Shown in pieces: positions 1 to 9,690 of a stretch of 64,000 bases of DNA. Position numbers and translations under genes: made by a program. The DNA comes from Epiperipatus broadwayi (Eukaryota; Onychophora; Udeonychophora; Euonychophora; Peripatidae): positions 4,838,001-4,902,000 of the forward strand of contig JAQFVV010000013.1 of NCBI GenBank assembly GCA_028023455.1. The letters are read 5' to 3'. Each line of letters opens with the position of its first letter. Position 1 is the first letter of the stretch. A model generated the notes under the pieces. The model was not told the origin of the DNA and did not search any database. It was given only the letters and a program-made list of their open reading frames with translations.

Positions 1-1
1 G

Positions 2-480
2 GAAAAAATCATCATCTCTACCAACCCTCTAAGCGGTACCGCTCAGGAATGGTGGAAGGCCATGGAATATAGCCCATGGACTTTCCAAGAATATAAAATA
101 AGGATACTTAGGGGATTTTGGAGCATAGAGAAACAGGAGTCCATTCACATTCCTGTCTCCCACGAGAAATCACATTCCTGTCTCCCACGAGAAATATGCA
201 ATAACCAGCGGTGAAAGTTATAGTCATTTTTTCCAAATACAGGCCACTAAATTGATAGTGTTAGAAGCATATCACCAATACCAAATTGTAAGGGGATGAT
301 TCGGTATAACTTACCAATCGGAGACTGTCTACTGAAGAAGCATTAGAGATTTTAATAGACATGAATTATAATGATCTGACAGAGGGAGAAAATGAATCAA
401 AAATCAAATGGGGGAATTGTAATGAACCTCCAGCACATTATAACCATATGTCCAGAAAAGAGAAAAGGGGTAAGGATTAA
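2..480 (+). pseudogene. Retrotransposon Gag-like fragment, broken
   Basis: Read on the plus strand, this stretch gives a Gag-like capsid segment (residues such as GTAQEWWKAMEY followed by FWSIEKQES), then SGESYSHFF and, after stops and a frame change, EALEILIDMNY. The aromatic-rich WW...W...FW pattern resembles capsid segments of LTR-retrotransposon Gag proteins, but I see no protease, polymerase or LTR with it. A direct duplication of about 24 bases (149-172 and 173-196, CACATTCCTGTCTCCCACGA and following) interrupts the reading frame, and there are in-frame stops. It is probably an old fragment cut by the window edge. The family assignment rests on motif resemblance only. Confidence 0.4.
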
Positions 481-1020
481 GGATATTGATTAAGTTTTTT
501 TTTATTTTTTTGTTTCTCCTGAGAGACAGATAAGGAGATGGTATTTTTTACCTTCCCATATGGAAAAAGATTGTTATTTTACAGTCTTGGGGATTTCAAT
601 TGTTTTATAAGTAGTATAGGATTAAAAATATAAAATGGGTGTGTATATTTGCATATATGATCACTTGTATAAAATTTTATCTTTATAAAAAATCAAACTT
701 TCAAATTTGATTTATTATTTTTATCTGACAATTGTTGTGGCAAATATTTCATCTTTAACTAAACAGTTTCTTTTATTTATGTATTTTAATTACTAATTGT
801 AAAGGGAAAAAAAGGGAAATGAAGAAAGGAAGTACGATTTTGTAAATCAGGTTCTATTGTTGGGAATTAAAGTAGATAAAGAAAAAAATTAATAAAAAAA
901 AAAAAGAAATTATAAAGGAGTTGCTATTCTATTTTTGCATAATCATGCAGGACATTTCAAAATAAAATAAAGTTTTTTTTAAATTCCCTGAGCCAAAGTA
1001 TGAAACAAAAGAATAAAGAC
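481..1020. other. AT-rich DNA, no gene seen
   Basis: Homopolymer-rich A/T sequence with no open frame longer than about 60 codons and no recognisable repeat family. It separates the Gag-like fragment from the Penelope-like element. Confidence 0.6.
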
Positions 1021-1506
1021 TTTCTTGAAGGTTTGTGATGATGGTGTTCTAGTTGTATTTTTATATTGGACTATTTCCATCATCTAATAGGAGTATTGAA
1101 TGTCTGTAGAAAAATTTAACTTTTATTTAAATATTCCAAATACATTCAACTGTTAATACTAACGTATATGCACAATGTTTCGAGATGTATTATTCTCCCC
1201 TTTCTTCAGATGTTGCTGGCCTGACCAGTGATAATACTAGCATGGGATTCTAACCTGGACCCTTAGATTCTTGAGTATTGAATTTTAAGGTAATGCTCTA
1301 ACCAACTGAGCCATCGTGCCAAAGGCAACAGTCAGTAGAAATTTCATATATTTATCTATGAGGTTCCTCCTGATTTCTTCAGTTTTTCATAAGAGCAAAA
1401 TTGATTAATGGTTTCCATACATTATGTATAGTCACATTAGGTTGGCTTATGGGATTTTTTGCCATTGCCATGTGAGTAGCTTCTTTAAATTTTTTTTATT
1501 TGTACC
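1021..1506 (-). repeat. 3' pseudo-LTR of Penelope-like element
   Basis: This segment is repeated with clear similarity at 3671-4149 in the same orientation, and the two copies bracket the Penelope-like coding region. Read on the minus strand it has a tRNA-like stretch around 1235-1320 (A-box-like TGGCTCAGTTGGTTAGAGC at 1293-1311 and a weaker B-box-like part near 1245). Next comes a conserved hairpin at about 1178-1213 with CTGAAGA on one side and CGAAAC on the other. The copy ends in sequence that in the 5' copy overlaps the start of the protein. Direct terminal repeats of this kind (pLTRs) are typical of Penelope-like elements. Confidence 0.7.
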
Positions 1507-3733
1507 TTTTCTTTTTTATTCAATATTTTTGTATTTTCCCAATGGAACATATGTTTATTGGCACATACATTGTCTACTATCTCAGACACATCTGTTTTCT
1601 CTCTTCTAATCATCAGTGTGTTTTTGCAAGCACTTTTCAATGGGGTGACTGGTCTCACCAATATATGTTCTTCCACATTCACATGGTATTTCATAGATGC
1701 AGTTTTTACTTTTCAGCATTTCAGTTAGGCTTTGTAGATGTTAAAATCCTCGATAGTGTGGCATGGCTCTGGAAAGTTGTTCTGATGTTATGCTGATTGC
1801 ATATTTTTCTTAATTTGTCTGCTATTTTTGAAAGGTATGGGTACACTACAGTACCAATTCTTTTTTTTTTCTTGGTGATTCTTTTTCTTGTCTATTTAAC
1901 GTTTTCTTAATAGCAGCTGATGGATTACCATTTTTCATATGCGTTTGTTCTATATAAATCTTTTCTTTTTCCATATTGCTGGTTTCTGAACAAACTTCTT
2001 TTGCTCTGTTCCATAGTGATAGTATAACTCCATGTTTTGTGTTTCTGGTGTGATTGGATGTATAGGCTAGGTATTTTCCTAAATGTCTAGGTTTTCGGTA
2101 AACTAATTTTGATATTACCATGAGGGAGTCTTATCGTTCTGAGTCTATTGTAAATTTAATTGAAGGGCATATGTTGTTGATGTGTTTCCAGAAAGTTTGC
2201 AGCAGTGCTTCACCATGTGGCCATACGACAAATGTATCCACATACCGAAACCAAACTTTAGGTGGATATGGAGTAGTTTTTATCGCTAAGATTTCAAGTT
2301 CTTCCATATAAATATTGCTAATCAGGGTAGACAGTGGTGAGCCCATAGCCATTCCTTGATGTTATTGAAAGAATTCTATGATATATTGAAAGTAAGTTGT
2401 TTTTATACAGAATGTTGATAGTTCCATTATATTGTCAATAGGAATAGCTGTTCTGGTTTGTAAAGTATTATTAACATTTAATCTTTTCCTTACAAGAGAC
2501 AATGCTTCTTCGCATGATACATTTGTGAATAAACTTTTCACATCAAAGCTTCCCAATAAGTCAGTTCTTTCAATTTTCATGTTCTTGATTAATTCTACAA
2601 AGTATCTAGAATCCCTGACAAAGAACTTATAACTTTGAGAAGAAATCTTGCCAAATTTTGGCAAGGAGAATCTCTAGAACTAACAATGGGTCTTATTGGA
2701 ACATGATCCTTATGGATTTTTGGTAGACCATAAAGATGGTGAGTTTTGCTGAAATGTGATGTTATTTTACTTTTTTTCTGAATCAATGAAGTACCTGCAA
2801 TGCTTTCTGTGTAATGCTTGTAACTTTGTTTCCATACTAGGTATCGGATTTTTTTGCTACTTTTCTATATTGGCCAGCTGTCAGGAGTTCTTGTATTTTG
2901 TTATCATAATCAGTTGTATCCATAACAAGTGTTGCATTGCCTTTGTAAGCAGGGAGAATAATGATAGATTTATCTACTTTGAGAGATTTAATTGCTTTCC
3001 TCTCACCATAGGATATGTTTGACTTCAATTTTTGTTGCTTGTCAAGTGTTCTTTTTATTCTCCAGCATAATTCTGCTGCTTCTGCTAAAGGCAATTTTGA
3101 ATGACTTCTTGGTGGCTGCCATTATATCTAAAAAGAGATATTAGATGGTGTTATGGCAAAGTTTAATTCTTTTTCAAGAACAGAAATTTCAGTATCTGTT
3201 AGTTGTTTAGTACTGAGATTTTTAACAGATGAAGTTGATATGTTGCTTGGTACATTATGATTTTTGATATGCCCATGTAGGTTAACAAGTGTCTTTTGGC
3301 ATTCTTTTATTTTTCCATGTAATTTAATATGATTTTCTTACTGCTTGAGAAACTCTCATGAAGTCTTCATCAGTAAGTTTATTTTTTAGAAAAAATTCTA
3401 CATTACTAATGGATTGCATTGTTTGGTATTTAGAAAAACCTTTGAGCATTTATTATTTCTCTCAACAGAGCTTCGTTTGCTCTCTGAGTAATTTTCTCAG
3501 CTCTGAGAGTGAATTGGAGATTTTATTTGCAAACCTTTAGGAATTATCCTTTCATATTTACATTTAAATAAAAAAGTTAAATGATTTTCTATTTTGGCCA
3601 GCTTTAGACATAATTTTTTATAATGCCTAAAGTTTGATATAGTATCAGATCCATATCGAATACTTAGTGTTTTTCTGAAAGTTTGTGATGAGGGTGTTCT
3701 AGTTGTATTTTTATATTGGACTATTTCCATCAT
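1485..3733 (-). pseudogene. Penelope-like element: RT plus GIY-YIG endonuclease, decayed
   Basis: Minus-strand frames together cover a Penelope-like protein. The N-terminal part (3733-3497) includes HYKKLCLKLAKIENHL. Conserved pre-RT blocks follow at 3094-2837. The RT part (2786-2131) has HHLYGLPKIHK, the DVKSLFTNV block and MAMGSPLSTLISNIYMEELE, and ends in RYVDTFV, where the family normally has YVDD, so one catalytic Asp is missing. The C-terminal GIY-YIG nuclease lies near 1704-1620 with YEIPCECGRTYIGET, followed by a conserved tail with HMFHWENTKIL. Frameshifts and stops split the reading frame, so this is a dead but nearly full-length copy. RT plus GIY-YIG is the defining domain pair of endonuclease-positive Penelope-like retroelements. 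Confidence 0.85.
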
Positions 3734-4149
3734 CTAATAGGAGTATTGAATGTCTTTAGAAAAATTTAACCTTTATTTAAATATTCCAAATACATTCAAC
3801 TATTAGTAATAGCACATCAAACAGGTTAGTATATGCATATTTCGAGAGGTATTATTCTCCCCTCTTCTTTAGGTGCTGCTGGCTTGACCAATGACAGTAC
3901 TTGCATAGTATTCAAACCTGGACCCTTAGATTTTTGAGTATTGAATTTTAAGGTAACGCTCTAACCAACTGAGCCATCCTGCTGAAGGCAACAGTCAGTA
4001 GAAATTTCATATACTTATTTATGAGGTTCCTCCTGATTTCTCCATTTTTTCCTAAAAGCAAAGTTGATTAATGGTTTTCATACATTATGGCTTATGGGAT
4101 TTTTTGCCATTGTCATGTGAGCAGCTTCTTTAAATTTTCTTCTTTGTAC
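3671..4149 (-). repeat. 5' pseudo-LTR of Penelope-like element
   Basis: It matches 1021-1506 over essentially its full length with scattered substitutions and small indels. The protein start (3733) lies just inside the repeat, so the terminal repeat overlaps the first codons. A tRNA-like segment and a hairpin resembling a hammerhead core are present, as in the other copy. In this copy the first core strand is damaged (CTAAAGA rather than CTGAAGA). Confidence 0.7.
3905..3984 (-). promoter_or_regulatory. tRNA-like segment with pol III A and B boxes in pLTR
   Basis: On the minus strand, 3976-3958 reads TGGCTCAGTTGGTTAGAGC, close to a pol III A box in its tRNA D-arm setting. GGTTTGAATAC at 3918-3908 resembles a B box. 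The spacing of about 40 bases is right for a tRNA-derived internal promoter. No tRNA cloverleaf is intact, so this is a tRNA-derived relic or promoter and not a tRNA gene. Confidence 0.55.
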
Positions 4150-4153
4150 ATTT

Positions 4154-4452
4154 TTTTTCTGTTGCCTTTGGCAGGATGGCTCAGTTGATTAAAGCATTAC
4201 CTTAAAATTCAATACTCAAGAATCTAAGAATCCAGGTTTGAATCTCTTGCTAGTACTGTCACTGGTCAGGCCAGCAACACTTGAAGAAGAGGGAAGAATA
4301 ATACCTCTCAAAACGTTGTGCATATACTAACCTGTTTGATGTGCTATTACTAACAGTTGAATGTATTCTGAATATTTAAATAAAAGTTAAATTTTTCTAA
4401 AGACATTCAATACTCATATTAGATGATGGAAATAGTCCAATATAAAAATACA
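4154..4452 (+). repeat. Inverted extra pLTR / tRNA-derived SINE-like copy
   Basis: This plus-strand copy is the reverse complement of the neighbouring pLTR core. It starts GGCAGGATGGCTCAGTTGAT (A box), has a B-box-like CAGGTTTGAATCTC near 4231, then the hairpin region 4280-4315, and ends at the AT-rich sequence that in the pLTR abuts the protein start. It is head-to-head with the 5' pLTR across about 150 bases. Similar standalone copies lie at 61531-62060. Such inverted partial terminal copies are known for Penelope elements. A SINE derived from the same unit is the alternative. Confidence 0.65.
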
Positions 4453-5848
4453 AAGAAAGATTTTCATTTGTGACAGTTTCCAAAAATGGCCAGAAAGTGC
4501 GAAACCAAATTAAATGGAAAAATAATTGAAAGTGCCGGGGGGTGAGATAAAAAAAAGGAAAAAACTATAAATTAGGAAAACTTCTGTTTTTTTTAAGAGA
4601 ATATAGAGGACGTAAAGTCATGAAGAGCAGCTAAGAACAGAAAAAGAAAGCTAAAATGTTGTCCAAGTAGAGTCTTCAAAATCTCTCCCTGGGGCATTCT
4701 TCCCTTAATGCTTTTCCTAAATGTCTTTAAGGAATTTAATGTGACAGAGGTCAATGAGCTAGCCAAGCCATAATTTGGTAAAAGAAAAGTATACCAGGGA
4801 ATGATAGATGTTCCGATAGCTACATTTTCCTTTGAATTGGATGGTCCCTTTCAACTTCAGCATCTTTGAAAGTGCAATAAAAGAAATGGGTAAATATAAA
4901 CTGTTGTCTTGAAACCATTGAACTTTATTATGTTTAGTGTGCAAGATTCAATTAATGACCTGTTTAAAATGTAACAAACTATAGACTCCGGTATAACCTC
5001 TCAACAATAGAGTGTGATGTAGGTCCGGGTATAATCTCTCAATAGTAGAGTGTGATGTCTCCTTAAATGTCTTATTTATATCTTTGATGTTAGAATGATT
5101 GTCATATTCACATTTTACTTTATTATTAATGTTCTTTGTGTGACCTTTATGATTATATGAGTGTGGGTGAGTATTGTATGCCAAGGGGTTTGGGTTTAGA
5201 CCGATTTTAATTAAGGTGAGGAATAGTTGGATTTAAAAGAGAAATATAAAGGGATAATGCGGTCATAACAACACAAAGATACTTGTGGTTATTAGCTAAA
5301 ATTGAATAACATTTTAACTTAATCTAGAGGTTTTGGGTTTAGGCAATGGGTGAGATTTCAATGGTAAACTTGGGGTCTGCACCAATCTAAAGGTTGTTGC
5401 TGGAGTATATCCTTGGGATAGAAACCAAAATATCAATGTTATTCAATGCATAGTTACATAGCAGGACTAGAAAAGAAATCTAATTAGGAAACCAGTTTAA
5501 AGATCATGTTTGAATATGTAAGGAATGTGGATACTGTGAAAGATTAATAAAGTTTAATGTTAAATAAAATTTTCTCATGTATTTAATTGAATTCAGTTTA
5601 ATGATTTTCAATCAATAGAATTTGGTTATAGAATTGGTGATGAAAGTGTATTTGCCTGTTACTAGTTACTTTGGGTTTAATAACCATGTTACTAACTAAA
5701 TAAATAAACATTATGACCTGAGAAGAATTATCTTGATGTAGGCTAGGCAGTCCGCCTAGTGGCACTCTTGTACAGGTTATTCAATCTGGATGATTGTTAA
5801 GAGAAATTGGAGAAAGGAAACGGTTGGTTCCATGACAATATATATATA
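4453..5848. other. Non-coding, one small tandem repeat
   Basis: No coding signal. At 4987-5061 there is an imperfect two-copy repeat of about 37 bases (TCTCAACAATAGAGTGTGAT-like units). A short perfect hairpin, CTAGGC...GCCTAG, lies at about 5743-5759. Confidence 0.5.
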
Positions 5849-6366
5849 TATATACTAAATGTTCACCTAAATAAAATCTAGTTGTCAAACGCAGAGTTGG
5901 CTATAAACAAATGAACCTGGTAGATATAACTAAATATTAACTTAAAGCTATTAATAATTTTTTACTCTAATTATTTAATTCTTGGATGATTTATGCATAA
6001 GATATATTACATTTAAAATGAATAACTTTTCATTATTATCATTGTTTTTTAAATTGAAGATTGTGATTTCAACCAAATATTTGGTTAACATGAATTAAAA
6101 GAACCTTTATATACTAAATGTTCACCTAAATAAAATCTAGTTGTCAAACGCAGAGTTGGATATGAACAAATGAACCTGGTAGATATAACTAAATATTAAC
6201 TTAAAGCTATTAATAATTTTTTACTCTAATTATTTAATTCTTGGATGATTTATGCATAAGATATATTACTTTTAAAATGAATAACTTTTCATTATTATCA
6301 TTATTTTTTAAACTGAAGATTGTGATTTCTACAAAATATTTGGTTAACATGAATTAAAAGAAAGGT
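5849..6366. repeat. Two-copy tandem duplication, ~259-bp unit
   Basis: The block starting ATACTAAATGTTCACCTAAA at 5852 recurs at 6111 and stays nearly identical through GGTTAACATGAATTAAAAGAA, with only a few substitutions. The period is 259 bases. No coding content is seen, so it looks like a recent local duplication. Confidence 0.85.
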
Positions 6367-7337
6367 TCTTTACAAAGTTAACATAATCATATACAATATA
6401 GAGTGAATCTTTTATTTTTTTCTCTCTCTTTTTACTTCAGCTGCATTAAAATGCAACTAACTTTAATTAAACTTTTGCTTCCTACTTTAAACAATTCATA
6501 AAATAGGATATATCATATCACTATTAAATTCAAACTTAAAACAGAAAAAAGTATAAATAGCCCCTTTTAAATATAAGACTTACAAAGTGAGATAACCATT
6601 GTTTGTTTCATCATGATGGGAAATATTAAACAATTCATATGTGGCCATAATATAATTTAGCAATCTCCAGCTCTGGAATTTGAAATAAGTATTGTTTCTT
6701 CATTTTTAATCAGAGTTATTCAAAGTAGCATGTCAAGTTTGCAGATGCCCTTGTTGGATTAGCACATGGTGTTTTTTCCTCCTTTTATTCACTAAGCATA
6801 CTTCAGAGATCCAATATTCTAATAAGGTGAGAATACAAAATGGTCATAAGAAAAAAAAAAAAGATTTTTATGTTTTATTTCTTTCTATTTTAAAACCCTT
6901 TCCATTTTTTTTTTTTTTAAAAAAAAATGTTTAATTTTAAAAAAAAATTAAAAAAAAAAATCTCTCACCCATGTGGGAAACCACATGGCTGATATTGAAC
7001 TGAATAATACATTGTTCACTTCAGTATAATATATTATTAATTATCCAATGTTCCACAGTGTACTAGAACTTAATTGTAGTATTAATAAAAATTCCAATAC
7101 TGGGAACTTATATACTGTGGTAGAATTTTCTACATGAAATATTATTTCATATATGAAGTTCCTTATCAGTCAACAATTCTCAAATTATTATTTTAAAAAA
7201 GATTGATCAAAGAATCAGATTAATAATTAAAATTTAGATTCCAAAAATATTTTGATTCTTAATTTAAGTTCTTTGGAAAATTAATTAGAATTTATATACA
7301 ATAGAAAAATTGGTACTGTTTAATTAGCCACTGTATA
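6367..7337. other. AT-rich DNA with homopolymer runs
   Basis: Non-coding, with long A and T runs around 6848-6960. No gene or repeat family recognised. Confidence 0.5.
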
Positions 7338-7562
7338 TTGCTTGCTGGTGCTGATTCTGTGAAAAAACACATTGCTTGCTGGTGCTGATTCTGTGAAAAA
7401 ACACAGAATAATGCCGCTTATGCAGTCGAACCTACAGCTAATACACCAGTACAATTGTAGTGGCCGTTTCGCGGCCACATGATGTGGTTTATGTGGCCGA
7501 ACTTGCACTTAATATAACACTATGATTGTAATAGCCATTTTTCTGCCATATGATGGCATGAT
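7338..7562. repeat. Short tandem duplications flanking a transposase remnant
   Basis: A 35-base unit (ATTGCTTGCTGGTGCTGATT and following) is duplicated almost perfectly at 7337-7405. It is followed by two diverged copies of a roughly 70-base unit (about 7428-7497 and 7498-7562), both with a GTGGCC- or TAGCC-rich centre. The block lies just upstream of the Merlin/IS1595-like coding remnant and may be part of that element's left end. Confidence 0.55.
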
Positions 7563-7863
7563 TTTCTATGGATATGCACAAATGTTCCACCCAGCTTTGT
7601 GTAGCAATACTTTCTATGCATACGATCAGTAACGGCAGTTCACTACCATTTAATATGAAGGTGTGCGTACTTCAATGTCGTAGAACTGTTGAAATGGCCT
7701 TCCAAATGATTTTCCCTACACCCCAACTAACATAGTATTATCTACTACTAATTGTCAGCATGTCAGCAATGCTTCCCCATGCGATATAGAAGTGTTTGAA
7801 ATTTTCAAAAAAGCTTTGCCACAGCATGATTGCAGGTGCTCATGAAAAAGTAATGTTTTGGCC

Positions 7864-8763
7864 ATGCCCCGTACAAGAGAAACAAAACGGTTGAAGCCAA
7901 TAGCATAATTTTCCAACTGTGGGATGTCCCAAACCCAGAAGCTGATGCCATGGCCTTTCTGCAGGCCCAAAACATCCTGCCACATGCTAATCAATGTGCA
8001 TGTGGTAAAGTTATGACTTTTAGTAACCGAACCTGGGAGTTCTGTGTGCTACTCGTGTGCCTGCAGATGAACTGTGTCCATTTGCAAGGGGACATGGTTT
8101 GACAGTTCAAGGATGCCCTTCCTCAAAGCCCTTGCAGTTTGTCTATTTGTGGAGCCGAGAACAGCTGATCATCCAATGTGCCAAAAATGACCTCTGAATC
8201 TCCACACCTGCCATAGTACAACGGTCAACTGGTTTGAGACAGCTCTGCCATCTAAGCCTTGTGTCATGCCCTGCCATCAAATCAGTGGCCCTGGACTCAT
8301 TGTAGAGGTGGACGAAACCCTTTTCTCACATCGCAAGACCTTCAGGGAAGGATGCTTCCACAGCAGTGGATCTTCAGAGATCTGTCCCGGAGACAGGCTA
8401 ATGTTTCGCATCTGTCATCCCCTGTCGCTCCGCAGCTATGCCATCTGGGAGAACGTGAAGGCCAGCTCCATCATCTACTTGGACTGTTGGAAGGGGTATA
8501 AGACTGCCGACCTTGAGAAGGCAGGCTTTAGCCATCTAACTGTTAACCACCGCTATAATTTTATTGACCCCAGAACAGGTCCCCACTTCCAGACCATCGG
8601 GAGATTTTGTGGTTTACTGAAATGGCCAAATAAGAAACACCATGGCATAGCACACCAATGCCTAGACAATTATCTTGCAGAGTTTATTTGGAGACACCCG
8701 CACAAAAGTGAGGACATGTTTAGAGCCATCTTACAGGAAATGACCGCCAATCCAAGTAACTAG
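7864..8763 (+). pseudogene. Merlin/IS1595 (ISXO2-like) transposase, inactivated
   Basis: The 3' part (8266-8763) is one open frame matching the ISXO2-like DDE transposase domain. IVEVDETLFSHRK carries the first catalytic Asp and IIYLDCWKGYKTADL the second. After HFQTI the motif reads GRFCGLLKW, where the family has an acidic residue (IER), so the third catalytic Glu appears lost. The tail LDNYLAEFIWRH is typical. Upstream, the N-terminal domain is visible but broken: a frame from about 7891 (VEANSIIFQLWDVPNPEADA, then a Cys-rich zinc-finger-like part) stops near 8100. Two further pieces in shifted frames (WFDSSRMPFLKALAV; STTVNWFETALPSKP) lead to the main frame. A poly-T run and AATAAA follow near 8840. 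GC content is higher than in the surroundings. This is a dead cut-and-paste transposon. Confidence 0.8.
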
Positions 8764-9119
8764 TTTCCAAAGACATTTCTGTTGTTTTTTTTTTTATTTA
8801 AATTATTCTTGTAAATTGTTCTTGTCATATGTTGTTAATAAATTCATTTTTTCAATGAATCTGTTTTGTTGTGATTAATTTGTAAGGAAATCAAGTCCAA
8901 GTTTTTTTTTGTTGTTGTTGTTCTTTTTGTTTTTCTTTAAAGATTTAATTTAATATTACAACCAGAATGTCAATATTGAAAAGGGGGGGGGGGGAGTAAG
9001 CTGGCATAAAGAACAACAGCAAAAAATTTGTTAGACATTATTATTATTATTTTTTTTAAAAAAAGTCTGTCAAAACAAAAATATCCCAGTCTGTGATAAG
9101 AAGATTAGCAAAAACAAAA
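8764..9119. other. Non-coding tail of transposon, homopolymers
   Basis: AT-rich sequence with an AATAAA near 8840 and a G run at about 8984-8993. No gene. Confidence 0.4.
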
Positions 9120-9690
9120 AGGTGAAAGCAGCAAAAAACAAAAAGCTGACTGATTAATTCCTGTTAAAAAAAGGCTGCTTTTTTGAAGACATTTGGTGTA
9201 CTATTATTTTAAAAAAAAAAGAAGCCATTACTATAAAAAAAAATCCACTTTTTTGAAGTCATTGAAGATAATTTACTATTATTTACTATTAAGACATTTG
9301 GTGTATTAGAAAAGGTGAAAGCAGCAAAAGAAGGCTGACTGATTAATTACTGTTAAAAAAAGTCTGCTTTTTTGAATATATTTGGTGTACTATTATTAAA
9401 TAAAAAAGCCATCTCTGATTAATTACTATAAAAAAAAGTCTGCTTTTTTGAAGACATTGAAAATAATTTGCTATTATTTACTATTAAGACATTTTGTGTA
9501 TACTATTTTTATTAAAAAAAGTCGTCTCTGATTAATTACTATAAAAAAAAAGTCCGCTTTTTTGAAAACATTGAAGATAATTTACTAGTATTTACTATTA
9601 CAACAACAACTTAAATTTTTAAGAGTCAAAGTCATTGAACATAATTTACTATTATTTATTATTACAACAATAATGTAAATTTTTAAGAGT
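9120..9690. repeat. Imperfect tandem array around CTGATTAATTACT
   Basis: Units containing CTGATTAATTACTGT, an A run, TCTGCTTTTTTGAA and a TTTACTATTATTTACTATTA block recur about four times with irregular spacing of roughly 110-190 bases. The CTGATTAATTACTGT core reappears in the array at 14.9-15.4 kb, and both regions end in a related GGCC(T/C)GG...CGTTATAT segment (9698 and 16077), so they are probably two copies of one repeat family. Confidence 0.6.

Noticed and set aside
1238-1325. Possible tRNA gene
   Set aside because: A- and B-box-like words are present, but acceptor and anticodon stems do not pair and the segment is repeated as part of a retroelement. Treated as tRNA-derived.
7755-7994. 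79-codon minus-strand frame
   Set aside because: It lies opposite the transposase N-terminal coding region, whose plus-strand translation has clear family motifs.
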